A stretch of DNA of 64,000 bases. It comes from CAKSFT01 sp045544615 (GTDB taxonomy: Bacteria > Bacillota > Clostridia > UBA1381). The translations under genes were made by a program, and so were the position numbers. The DNA lies in the NCBI GenBank assembly GCA_045544615.1, contig JAZPZI010000002.1:1-64000 (forward strand), given 5' to 3'. Below the pieces are notes generated by a model. That model made no database searches, was not told the origin of the DNA, and saw nothing but the letters and a program-made list of their open reading frames with translations. Positions 51,580-59,654 of this stretch are shown here, in pieces (position 1 is the stretch's first letter; each line of letters opens with the position of its first letter).

Positions 51580-52371
51580 ATGAAAAAGATAATCAGAAAA
51601 TGGTATGAAAAAATCGGGTTCCCCGAAAAGTATAATCTGGAGTTTGAAAAAATCCTCGAAACAGAGACTTTGTGTGAGGAAACTATTGATGAATACAATA
51701 TAGAGTGTAAAAACGGAAGAAAGAATTTTTTGATGTTTTTGTATTTTCTGGAGGACCTTGAGAAGAAGTACAGAGAAAAGGGAATCCCCGAGGAAATATT
51801 CCTTGCGACTGCACGGGATATGGTCTACTGGACTAATGTGTGGAGTGATATAAAGGGCGAACTCTGGCAGGAGGAAATACTTTGGCTCAAATTCCATTTG
51901 TCATTTCGGCTTTTTACACTGGGGAGATTACAGTTTTGTATGAGCCGATTTGAAAAGGATTATCCTGAATACGGAATAAAAGCAGGCGATGGTGTGGTTG
52001 ACATACATATTCCCGCGATGGGTCCGTTAGATATTTCGGAATGCGAAAAGTCAATTAAAGCAGCAGGCGAGTTTTTTGAAAAGTATTTTCCTGAATTTAA
52101 ATATAAATTTTATAGCTGTAACTCCTGGCTTTTGGATGAGACTCTCTCAGAGTTTTTAAAGGCAGACAGTAATATCTTAAAATTTCAAAAACTGTTTAAA
52201 ATAATAGAAACTCAAAAAAGTTACGGACTTTTGGGGTTTGTGTTCAAGTGGGATACAAGAATTGAAAACCTCAGAAATTATGAGGCGACATCTTCATTCG
52301 CACAAAAGATAAAGGATAAGGCACTATCCGGTGGAGAGTTTTTTGTGGGATATGGTTTGATAGAAAAATAA
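51580..52371 (+). CDS. acyltransferase-like protein (NAT_N/GNAT_C-type)
   Basis: 263 residues. The C-terminal half (KSIKAAGEFFEKYFPEFKYKFYSCNSWLLD) matches the GNAT-like C-terminal acyltransferase domain, and the helical N-terminal half (LMFLYFLEDLEKKYREKGIPEEIF) its usual partner domain. Substrate and acyl donor are unknown. It begins one base after the regulator stop and is the last gene of the BMC operon. Its presence suggests acylation of a protein or metabolite connected with the compartment, as inference. Confidence 0.7.
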   Translation: MKKIIRKWYEKIGFPEKYNLEFEKILETETLCEETIDEYNIECKNGRKNFLMFLYFLEDLEKKYREKGIPEEIFLATARDMVYWTNVWSDIKGELWQEEILWLKFHLSFRLFTLGRLQFCMSRFEKDYPEYGIKAGDGVVDIHIPAMGPLDISECEKSIKAAGEFFEKYFPEFKYKFYSCNSWLLDETLSEFLKADSNILKFQKLFKIIETQKSYGLLGFVFKWDTRIENLRNYEATSSFAQKIKDKALSGGEFFVGYGLIEK

Positions 52372-52395
52372 AAGGACTGCAAATGCAGTCCTTTT
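52370..52395. terminator. bidirectional terminator between the BMC operon and galE
   Basis: AAAAGGACTGC pairs perfectly with GCAGTCCTTTT around an AAAT loop. Confidence 0.9.
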
Positions 52396-52399
52396 GGTT

Positions 52400-53413
52400 T
52401 TATGAGTTATATCCGTTTGGATTGTTGCTCTGCCATCTCCACGAGTCTTCGCACATTTCCGAAATCTCTCTTGTTGCTTTCCATTCAAGCTCATCCAAAG
52501 CCTTTTTCGGGTTTGCAAAGCATTCTGCAATATCACCCGGACGGCGAGCTTCAATTTTGTATGGGATTTCCTTTCCGCAAGCTTTGCCGAAAGCCTTGAT
52601 AACTTCCAAAACTGAATAGCCGTTGCCTGTGCCGAGGTTGAAGATATGTACACCCGGAACATCGGTCTTGTGCTCGATTGACTTCAAGTGACCAAGAGCA
52701 AGGTCGACAACGTGGATGTAGTCACGCACACCTGTTCCGTCCTTTGTCGGGTAATCGTTACCGAAAACATGAACACATTCGAGCTTTCCAACAGCAACCT
52801 GTGCAACATAAGGGAGAAGATTGTTTGGAATTCCCTTCGGGTCTTCGCCCATCTTTCCGCTCTTGTGAGCACCGATTGGGTTAAAGTATCTCAAAAGTGT
52901 GATTGACCACTTGTCATTTGATACAAAAACATCCTTTAAGATATTTTCTATCATAAGCTTTGTTGAACCGTATGGGTTGGTTGTCGATAATGGGAAATCC
53001 TCGGTAATCGGCACAGTCTTTGGCATGCCGTAAACTGTTGCAGATGATGAGAATACAAGGTTATAGACCTCGTGCTTTTCCATAATATCAACAAGGTTCA
53101 GCGTTCCTGTTATATTGTTGTGGTAGTATCTGATAGGGATACTAACCGATTCACCAACAGCCTTAAGACCTGCAAAATGGATAACTGCATCAATTTTGTG
53201 TTCGTCAAACACCTTGTTTGTACCGTCATAGTCTAAAAGGTCTACGTTATAGAACGGAAAATCCTTTCCTGTAATTTCTTTCACAACATCGAGTGATTTT
53301 TCCGATGAATTGCATAAGTTGTCTAAAACAACGATTTCATAACCTGCATTCAAAAGCTCAACACAGGTATGACTTCCGATATAGCCGGCACCGCCGGTTA
53401 CCAATACCTTCAT
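52400..53413 (-). CDS. galE: UDP-glucose 4-epimerase
   Basis: 337 residues, a short-chain dehydrogenase that interconverts UDP-galactose and UDP-glucose with bound NAD. The nucleotide loop is VTGGAGYIGSHT (5-16), the catalytic serine is in FSSSATVYG (about 122-130) and YxxxK is in YGSTKLMIE. ATG 53413 follows GGAGG by nine bases. It completes the Leloir set with galK and galT. Confidence 0.96.
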   Translation of the reverse strand: MKVLVTGGAGYIGSHTCVELLNAGYEIVVLDNLCNSSEKSLDVVKEITGKDFPFYNVDLLDYDGTNKVFDEHKIDAVIHFAGLKAVGESVSIPIRYYHNNITGTLNLVDIMEKHEVYNLVFSSSATVYGMPKTVPITEDFPLSTTNPYGSTKLMIENILKDVFVSNDKWSITLLRYFNPIGAHKSGKMGEDPKGIPNNLLPYVAQVAVGKLECVHVFGNDYPTKDGTGVRDYIHVVDLALGHLKSIEHKTDVPGVHIFNLGTGNGYSVLEVIKAFGKACGKEIPYKIEARRPGDIAECFANPKKALDELEWKATREISEMCEDSWRWQSNNPNGYNS

Positions 53414-53444
53414 AATTGTCAACCTCCATATTAAAGTTAAAACT

Positions 53445-53473
53445 ATTATACACCAAAAACTTTATTCTTTCAA
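53445..53473 (-). promoter_or_regulatory. promoter of galE
   Basis: Minus strand TTGAAA (53473-53468), 17-base spacer, TATAAT (53450-53445). Confidence 0.75.
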
Positions 53474-53546
53474 GGGGGTTGTTGATTTTTCTTGAAAAAT
53501 ATGGTAGAATGGGTTTGGAAAGCAAACTCGATTTAATATATTTTTG

Positions 53547-53581
53547 TTCCTGACTTGACACGAACTTTGTCGAATGATGTA
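53547..53581 (+). repeat. R-start repeat, copy 2
   Basis: CCTGACTTGACACGAACTTT then CGAATGATGTA, matching 16671-16708 with a few changes and one short gap. It holds TTGACA but no clear -10. It lies 20 bases before an orphan gene, as copy 1 does. Confidence 0.65.
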
Positions 53582-53600
53582 AAAAAGGAGCTGTGAATGT

Positions 53601-54053
53601 ATGAAGAAAAATAGTTGTTGGCACATAAGTTTAATATGGGCGATAATACTCTATGTTTTTGTGTGCACAGTTTCCATTGTAATATATGGGTCTGATTTCA
53701 TTCCGGATTGCGGATTTCAAGAATATTCATCATATGAGAAAATATTTATGAATTCTTTATTCGTTATATCTATGATTTTAACTGCTTTTGTGGTGAAGAA
53801 AGATAGCAGCAGAAATTTTCTTGTGTCGTCTGGGGTGTTTTTGTTATCAAGCTTTGTTTTGTGTAGAATGGTCAATATTCCTGAAATATTTGCTTTATAT
53901 GTTAAAGGATACGAAACATTTACACATGAAGTAAACTGGCTAAGGGATGATATATGGTTTTACTCTTATAGTGGAGCGTTTTTAGGTTCGATTATAGCAG
54001 GAATAATTTTGGTGTTTAGAAAAATATGTCCACAAAATAAAAACATACAGTAA
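53601..54053 (+). CDS. orphan four-helix membrane protein
   Basis: No family recognised. 150 residues with four membrane helices (about 10-30, 48-66, 72-92 and 122-142) and short charged ends. AAGGAG lies 11 bases before the ATG. The gene is AT-rich and bracketed by the same repeats as the orphan at 16733, though the two proteins are not alike. Confidence 0.6.
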   Translation: MKKNSCWHISLIWAIILYVFVCTVSIVIYGSDFIPDCGFQEYSSYEKIFMNSLFVISMILTAFVVKKDSSRNFLVSSGVFLLSSFVLCRMVNIPEIFALYVKGYETFTHEVNWLRDDIWFYSYSGAFLGSIIAGIILVFRKICPQNKNIQ

Positions 54054-54072
54054 TGGGTTGTGTGTTTTACTT

Positions 54073-54126
54073 GTGTCAAGTCCATACAATTTAAAAGATT
54101 AGTTTGCCGATTTATAATATTTACAT
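54073..54126 (+). repeat. R-end repeat, copy 3
   Basis: Contains GTCAAGTCCATACAAT, TTAGTTTGCCGATTT and ATATTTACATA in the same order as 16511-16562, after the orphan gene. Confidence 0.7.
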
Positions 54127-54146
54127 AAACAAACGGAGGAAAAGCA

Positions 54147-54671
54147 ATGCTTGATTTCAGAAAAGCAACCGAGGCGGATATCGAAAGAATAGTCGGAATT
54201 TACTCGGAAATTCATACAACAGAAGAAACAGGAGAGTCACAGGTTGGTTGGATTCGTGGGATATATCCGGTTAAGGCTACGGCAGAGGCGGCACTTGCAA
54301 GAGGTGACCTGTTCGTTGCGGTGGCAGACGGTGTAGTGGTAGGCTCGGCAATCATAAACCAAATTCAGGTTAAAGAATATGTATTAGGTAAATGGCACTA
54401 CGATGTGCCAGATGACAGGATTATGGTTTTACACACACTTGCAATTTCACCGCATCAATCGGGAAAGGGCTACGGAAAGAGCTTTGTTGCTTTTTATGAG
54501 AACTATGCCCGTGACATGGGGTGTGAAGCACTCAGGATGGACACGAACGAGCGGAATGAAAGAGCAAGGGCGATGTATAAAAAGCTTGGCTATTCTGAGA
54601 TTGGAATTGTTCCGTGCAATTTCAACGGAATAGAGGGCGTAAATCTGGTGTTACTTGAGAAAAAGGTTTGA
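54147..54671 (+). CDS. GNAT-family N-acetyltransferase
   Basis: 174 residues. The acetyl-CoA loop is in HQSGKGYGKSFVAFYENYARD (Q/R-x-x-G-x-G/A at about 108-114), followed by LRMDTNERNERARAMYKKLGY, a typical GNAT end. The acceptor is unknown. GGAGG lies before the ATG. A PHP phosphatase gene follows nine bases after it. Confidence 0.88.
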   Translation: MLDFRKATEADIERIVGIYSEIHTTEETGESQVGWIRGIYPVKATAEAALARGDLFVAVADGVVVGSAIINQIQVKEYVLGKWHYDVPDDRIMVLHTLAISPHQSGKGYGKSFVAFYENYARDMGCEALRMDTNERNERARAMYKKLGYSEIGIVPCNFNGIEGVNLVLLEKKV

Positions 54672-54679
54672 GGTGTAGT

Positions 54680-55465
54680 ATGGACTATAATTATCACACA
54701 CATACTCACCTGTGCCGACATGCGACGGGGAGTATGGAGGAGTATGTTAAAAGGGCGATTGAGGGCGGAATAAAGCATATGGGATTTTCCGACCACAGTC
54801 CGCACAAAAGAGCCGACGGCGAGGAGTCGTGGTTCAGGATTCCGACCGAGCGGGCTTCGGAGTATTTTTCCGAGATTGCAAGATTGAGAGAAAAATACGG
54901 TGACAGGATAGATATAAAAGCAGGCTTTGAGATGGAGTATTTCCCCAAGCAGTTTGTAGCGATGTTTGAAAATGCTAAAAAGCTTGGTGCAGAGTATATT
55001 ATTTTAGGCGAGCACTATATCGAGGAAGAGTATCCCGGCATTTTCCATGCAAGTGATGAGACCGACAAACCTGAAGATCTCAAAGAGTATGTTGCCTGTG
55101 TGGTTGATGCTATAAAAACAGGTGTTTTTACATATATTGCGCATCCCGATGTGCTGAATTTTACAGGTGATGTCGGACTCTATAGAGAAGAGATGCGGAA
55201 AATCTGTATCGCATCAAGGGAGCATAATATCCCGCTTGAGATAAACTTTTTGGGAATACGAGGGGGAAGAAAATATCCTACATTGTTGTTCTGGGAGATA
55301 GCTGGTGAGGAAAGGTCACCGGTAACATTCGGGTTTGATGCACACGATGTGGAAAATGCGTATGACGGCGAATCGCTCAAAGTTGCCAAAGAGATGGTTA
55401 AGAAGTATTCTTTGAATTATATCGGAAAGCCCAAGCTTATAAATATTCAGGAAATTACGCTTTGA
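54680..55465 (+). CDS. histidinol-phosphatase-like PHP protein (HisJ/HisK family)
   Basis: 261 residues from ATG 54680. PHP metal residues in order: NYHTHTHLCRH (3-13), SDHSPHK, GFEMEYF, GEHY, AHPDV and GFDAHD. The family hydrolyses histidinol phosphate, and relatives act on other phosphates. No other standard histidine gene is close, so the substrate remains open. Confidence 0.83.
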   Translation: MDYNYHTHTHLCRHATGSMEEYVKRAIEGGIKHMGFSDHSPHKRADGEESWFRIPTERASEYFSEIARLREKYGDRIDIKAGFEMEYFPKQFVAMFENAKKLGAEYIILGEHYIEEEYPGIFHASDETDKPEDLKEYVACVVDAIKTGVFTYIAHPDVLNFTGDVGLYREEMRKICIASREHNIPLEINFLGIRGGRKYPTLLFWEIAGEERSPVTFGFDAHDVENAYDGESLKVAKEMVKKYSLNYIGKPKLINIQEITL

Positions 55466-55493
55466 AAAATGTCAGCAAAATTTAAATAAATGC

Positions 55494-55522
55494 TTGACAA
55501 AACCCGAAAAGTATGATATAGT
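55494..55522 (+). promoter_or_regulatory. promoter of the valine-type T-box unit
   Basis: TTGACA at 55494-55499, 17-base spacer, TATAGT at 55517-55522. Confidence 0.85.
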
Positions 55523-55535
55523 ACCGATATATTTG

Positions 55536-55808
55536 TAAAAAGGCTGTGACGGAGAGGGCACATTATTTTGAACCTTTGTTAGAGAAGTGGCGGGTGGTGC
55601 AAGCCATAGGTGAGAGAATGTGTTTGTAGCTTCTGAGCCGGAAGGAAGAAAACAGTTTTTGTGAGTAGAACCTTCCCGTGATTGCTGCGTTAACGCATAT
55701 GGGTTGTTGGACCCTGAGAGTGGTGACAAATGTCACAATTTGAGTGGTACCGCGGGTGAATTACACTCGTCTCAAAGTTTTCAAGTATTCTTTGAGGCGA
55801 GTTTTTTT
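55536..55808 (+). promoter_or_regulatory. T-box riboswitch, specifier read as GUA (valine)
   Basis: Same plan as the copy at 2598: basal stem GGCT...GGAG with CTTC...AGCC (55630-55639), AGAGAAGTGGCGG distal region, T-box core TGGTACCGCGG (55745-55755) and a terminator. The triplet before the purine that precedes CTTC is GTA (55626-55628), a valine codon; the aligned position in the other copy is ATC. The UGGU bulge fits A73 of tRNA-Val. It controls the second acyl-CoA synthetase fusion. The liv genes downstream have their own promoter after a terminator. Confidence 0.9.
55765..55808 (+). terminator. regulated terminator of the valine-type T-box
   Basis: ACTCGTCTCAAAG (55765-55777) pairs with CTTTGAGGCGAGT (55790-55802), followed by T. 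Confidence 0.9.
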
Positions 55809-55836
55809 GTCTCAGGAAAGGGAGGAAAGTTTTCTT

Positions 55837-58131
55837 ATGGAAAACTCAATGAACATCAATTTAAAAATTAAAGAAATGGCAGAGCGTATTCGTGAGCTCC
55901 GTGAAATCGAAGGCTATACACCGCTTGAGATGGCGGAGAAAACCGGTGTGACGGTTGAAGAATACACAAGATGCGAAAACGGTGAGTCAGACTTGAACTT
56001 TGCGTTTATCTATCGTTGTGCAGCAGCACTTCGTGTAAACGTAACCGATATTATCGAGGGTGTCAGCCCTAACCTCAAGTCGTATACTCTGACCCGTGCA
56101 GGTGCAGGTCAGCAGATTGCAAAGGCTCACGGTATGGTTTACCAGAATCTTGCATATGCTTTCAAAAACCGTATCGCAGAACCGCTCTATGTTGTCAGCA
56201 CTTATGATGAGGATGCACAGAACAAGGACATCGAACTCACAACTCACGCAGGTCAGGAATGTGATATAGTAATTGAGGGTAACTTAATGGTGCAGATTGG
56301 CGACCATAAAGAGGTTTTAGGCCCGGGGGACAGTATCTATTATAACTCGGATACTCCTCACGGTATGATTGCGGTAAACGGCAAGGACTGTAAGTTCTAT
56401 GCTATGGTATTGAGAGCAGATGTTGAGCTTATTGAAGGTGCATCGTCGGATATTGTTACAACAGAACAGATTATCGGCTCGGTTCACAGAGATACAAAGG
56501 ACAGAATTTATCATAATTTCATTGATATAGTTGAGGACGAAAAGGGAACTCCGACCTCAATCACATTCAAGAACGAGGACAAGTTCAACTTTGCATTCGA
56601 CCTTGTTGATGAGCTCTCAAGACGTGAGCCTGAAAAGCTTGCGATGCTCCATATCTCAAAGGACGGCACAGAACGCCGCTTTACCTTTACCGATATGAGA
56701 AAAGCATCGAGTCAGTGCGCGAACTATTTTGCATCACTCGGTATCAAAAAGGGAGACAGAGTTATGCTTATCTTAAAGCGTCACTATCAGTTCTGGATGG
56801 CGATGCTTGGTTTGAATAAGCTCGGTGCGATTGCTATTCCTGCGGTTGACCAGCTTCAGGAGCACGACCTTGAATACAGATTCACATCTGCAGGTGTTAG
56901 TGCAATCGTATGTACCGCAGACGGCGAAGTTTCCAAGCATGTTGATGAGGCTCAGAAAAAGTGTCCGTTACTTGTTAACAAGATGATGGTTGGCGGCGAG
57001 CGAGAGGGCTGGAGAAACTTCGACGAGGAATATAAGAGATTCAGCACACACTTTGAAAGAACAGAGGATTCGCCGTGCGGTGATGACCTGATGCTTATGT
57101 ATTTCACATCGGGAACATCAGGATATCCGAAAATTGCGGCACATAACTATAAATATCCGCTCGGTCATTTCCATACTGCAAAGTACTGGCACAATGTTGA
57201 CCCTGACGGACTTCACTTCACAATTTCAGACACAGGCTGGGCAAAGGCTATGTGGGGTAAGCTCTACGGACAGTGGCTCTGTGAGGCGGCAACATTTGTA
57301 TATGACTTTGACCGCTTTGATGCAGCAGAGATTCTGCCGATGTTTGCAAAGCACCACATCACAACCTTCTGTGCACCGCCGACAATGCTTCGTATGATGA
57401 TCAAACAGGATATTTCGAAGTACGATTTTTCATCGGTAAAGCATATGACAACAGCGGGCGAGGCATTGAACCCTGAAGTTTACCGCCAATTTGAAAAGGC
57501 AACAGGCTTGCAGATTAAGGAAGGCTTCGGTCAGACCGAAAGTACAATGATTATTGGTAACCTCGTTGGTAAACCGCATAAAATCGGTGCTATGGGTAAG
57601 CCGGCACCTATCTATAAGGTTGAACTTTTGAACTCGGATGGCGAACAGGTTAAGACCAGTGAATCGGGTGAAATCTGTATCAATATCAAAGACGGCGTAC
57701 CTTGCGGTCTCTTTACCGGCTACTATGGCGATGAAGAAAAGACAAAGGAAGTATGGCACGACGGATATTATCACACAGGCGACGTTGCATGGTGTGATGA
57801 AGATGGTTTCTACTGGTATGTAGGCCGTGCAGACGATGTTATCAAATCTTCGGGATACCGTATCGGACCTTTCGAAATCGAAAGTGTTATTATGGAGCTT
57901 CCATATGTTTTGGAATGCGGTGTATCGGCAGTTCCTGATGAGGTAAGAGGTCAGATTGTAAAGGCAAGTATCGTTCTGGTTAACGGAACGGTTGCAAGTG
58001 ACGAACTCAAAAAGGAAATTCAGACCTATGTTAAGGACAGAACTGCACCGTATAAGTATCCGAGAATCGTAGAATTCAGGGACAGCTTGCCAAAGACAGT
58101 AAGCGGAAAAATTCAGAGAAACAAGCTATAA
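55837..58131 (+). CDS. XRE HTH - cupin - AMP-forming acyl-CoA synthetase fusion protein (second copy)
   Basis: 764 residues, clearly a paralogue of the protein at 2909 along its whole length. HTH at about 13-70 (ERIRELREIEGYTPLEMAEK), cupin at about 128-190 (GQECDIVIEG, GPGDSIYYNSDTPHG), synthetase from about 245. ATP loop TSGTSGYPK, EGFGQTEST, HTGDVAW and RADDVIKSSGYRIG, and the catalytic lysine in PKTVSGKIQR are intact. ATG 55837 is preferred, after GGGAGG. The valine-type T-box and the branched-chain amino-acid transporter downstream suggest activation of isobutyrate or a related acid; that is inference. Confidence 0.88.
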   Translation: MENSMNINLKIKEMAERIRELREIEGYTPLEMAEKTGVTVEEYTRCENGESDLNFAFIYRCAAALRVNVTDIIEGVSPNLKSYTLTRAGAGQQIAKAHGMVYQNLAYAFKNRIAEPLYVVSTYDEDAQNKDIELTTHAGQECDIVIEGNLMVQIGDHKEVLGPGDSIYYNSDTPHGMIAVNGKDCKFYAMVLRADVELIEGASSDIVTTEQIIGSVHRDTKDRIYHNFIDIVEDEKGTPTSITFKNEDKFNFAFDLVDELSRREPEKLAMLHISKDGTERRFTFTDMRKASSQCANYFASLGIKKGDRVMLILKRHYQFWMAMLGLNKLGAIAIPAVDQLQEHDLEYRFTSAGVSAIVCTADGEVSKHVDEAQKKCPLLVNKMMVGGEREGWRNFDEEYKRFSTHFERTEDSPCGDDLMLMYFTSGTSGYPKIAAHNYKYPLGHFHTAKYWHNVDPDGLHFTISDTGWAKAMWGKLYGQWLCEAATFVYDFDRFDAAEILPMFAKHHITTFCAPPTMLRMMIKQDISKYDFSSVKHMTTAGEALNPEVYRQFEKATGLQIKEGFGQTESTMIIGNLVGKPHKIGAMGKPAPIYKVELLNSDGEQVKTSESGEICINIKDGVPCGLFTGYYGDEEKTKEVWHDGYYHTGDVAWCDEDGFYWYVGRADDVIKSSGYRIGPFEIESVIMELPYVLECGVSAVPDEVRGQIVKASIVLVNGTVASDELKKEIQTYVKDRTAPYKYPRIVEFRDSLPKTVSGKIQRNKL

Positions 58132-58136
58132 AACTT

Positions 58137-58174
58137 TTGGCAACTCTCCGTTTGGAGGGTTGTCAATTTTTTGT
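58137..58174 (+). terminator. terminator after the second acyl-CoA synthetase gene
   Basis: GGCAACTCTCC pairs with GGAGGGTTGTC around GTTT, then a T run. The right arm is shared with the terminator at 63339. Confidence 0.82.
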
Positions 58175-58208
58175 TTAGAAAAAAATTGGATAATTTGAAC
58201 AAATTTAG

Positions 58209-58237
58209 TTGATTATTTTTCCTTTTTATGTTATAAT
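58209..58237 (+). promoter_or_regulatory. promoter of livJHMGF
   Basis: TTGATT at 58209-58214, 17-base spacer, TATAAT at 58232-58237. A 76-base leader follows. Confidence 0.72.
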
Positions 58238-58313
58238 GCCTATATGCTCAAGGATTTATAGAAAAAATCCGAAAGTAAATAAAATTTTTTAAATTGAGAA
58301 AGGAAAAGAAAAA

Positions 58314-59504
58314 ATGAAAAAGTTATTAACCCTTGCTCTCTCGCTTACACTCGTAGGCGCAGCTCTTGCAGGCTGTGGAAATGCAACAAACACAACTGAA
58401 AACACAACTGATGGCGAAAATGTTATCAGAATCGGTGTTTTCGAACCATTAACAGGCGACTCTGCTTCAGGCGGTAAGAAGGAACTTCTGGGCGTTCAGT
58501 ATGCAAACGCTGAAACACCAACAGTTACTCTTGGCGATGTAGAGTACAAGGTTGAAGTTGTTTACTCAGATAACGGCTCAACAACAGATAAGGCTCCATC
58601 AGCAGCTGCTACATTGGTAGACAAAGACATATCAATCGTTCTCGGTTCATACGGTTCAGGCGTTTCAATGGCAGCAAGTGATACATTTGACCAGGCAGGC
58701 CTTGCTGCAATGGGTATCACATGTACAAACCCTAACGTTACAAAGGGTAACGAACACTACTTCAGAATTTGTTTCCTTGACCCGTTCCAGGGTTCAGTTC
58801 TCGCTAACTTCGCTATCGAAAAGTGCGGAGCACAGAAGGCATTCCTTCTCGGCGAACTCGGTAACGAATATGACCAGGGTCTTCTTACATTCTTCGAGCA
58901 GACATTCACAGCTGCAGGCGGAGAAGTTGTAAAGGCAGACTTCCCAACAAACACAGCAGACTTCACACAGTACTTGAACACAGCTAAGGCTGAAGGCTGT
59001 GATGTAATCTTCACACCTGTTTCTATTGCTTATGCAACACAGATCGTTTCACAGGCAGCAAGACTTGAGATTGGTCTCCCAATCCTCGGCTCAGATACAC
59101 TTGATGATAACAAGGTTTTGGAAGCTGCAAAGGGAACAGACACAGAACTCTACGTTTCAACATTCTACCAGGAAGGCGGTTCACCTGAGTTCGACGAAGG
59201 TATCAAGAACTACATCAACACAAATGATGACGCTATGACTGCAAACGGCGGAGACGACACAATTTCTGCTGTATCAGCAATGGGTTACGATGCTTACTAT
59301 GTAGCGCTTGAGGCTATCAAGGCTGCAGGCTCACCTGATAAGGCTGCTGTTAAGGCTGCTTTGCCTAACGTTAAGTACACAGGTGTATCAGGCGAAATCG
59401 CATTCGACGAAATCGGCGATGCTATCCGTGATACAGCTTACATAAAGACTGTTGATACAGCATCAGGTACTTGGAAGTTAGAGACAGTTCAGAAGGCTCA
59501 GTAA
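58314..59504 (+). CDS. livJ: branched-chain amino-acid ABC transporter, substrate-binding lipoprotein
   Basis: 396 residues. A lipoprotein signal (KKLLTLALSLTLVG, then lipobox LAGC with Cys near 21) anchors it outside the membrane. The rest is a type I periplasmic-binding fold (IRIGVFEPLTGDSASGGKKE, DKDISIVLGSYGSGVSMAAS, MGYDAYYVALEAIKAAGS). It captures Leu/Ile/Val-type ligands and delivers them to LivHM. The following stem-loops before livH probably make this subunit more abundant. Confidence 0.92.
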   Translation: MKKLLTLALSLTLVGAALAGCGNATNTTENTTDGENVIRIGVFEPLTGDSASGGKKELLGVQYANAETPTVTLGDVEYKVEVVYSDNGSTTDKAPSAAATLVDKDISIVLGSYGSGVSMAASDTFDQAGLAAMGITCTNPNVTKGNEHYFRICFLDPFQGSVLANFAIEKCGAQKAFLLGELGNEYDQGLLTFFEQTFTAAGGEVVKADFPTNTADFTQYLNTAKAEGCDVIFTPVSIAYATQIVSQAARLEIGLPILGSDTLDDNKVLEAAKGTDTELYVSTFYQEGGSPEFDEGIKNYINTNDDAMTANGGDDTISAVSAMGYDAYYVALEAIKAAGSPDKAAVKAALPNVKYTGVSGEIAFDEIGDAIRDTAYIKTVDTASGTWKLETVQKAQ

Positions 59505-59525
59505 TTTTAGTTTTAGATTAAATCT

Positions 59526-59569
59526 GGACGCATGGCGGGGAATACCCCGCCAAGCGCCTATGATTTTTT
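59526..59569 (+). terminator. attenuating hairpin between livJ and livH
   Basis: GGCGGGG (59534-59540) pairs with CCCCGCC (59545-59551), extended by CGC/GCG, with eight T beginning 14 bases after the stem. Likely a partial terminator. Confidence 0.6.
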
Positions 59570-59570
59570 T

Positions 59571-59616
59571 TGCTGCCTCGGAAGCGACGGATTTTGCCGC
59601 CATTTTCGAGACAGCA
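59571..59616 (+). other. second stem-loop before livH
   Basis: GCTGCCTCG pairs with CGAGACAGC (one mismatch) around a long loop. It may protect the downstream message. Confidence 0.4.
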
Positions 59617-59654
59617 AAGGAATTTGCTAGTTTTTGGAAAGAGAGGTAATATAG

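Noticed and set aside
55837..58131. Translation start at 55744 inside the T-box
   Set aside because: The open frame extends into the riboswitch and terminator; the first start with a ribosome site (GGGAGG) and homology to the paralogue is 55837.
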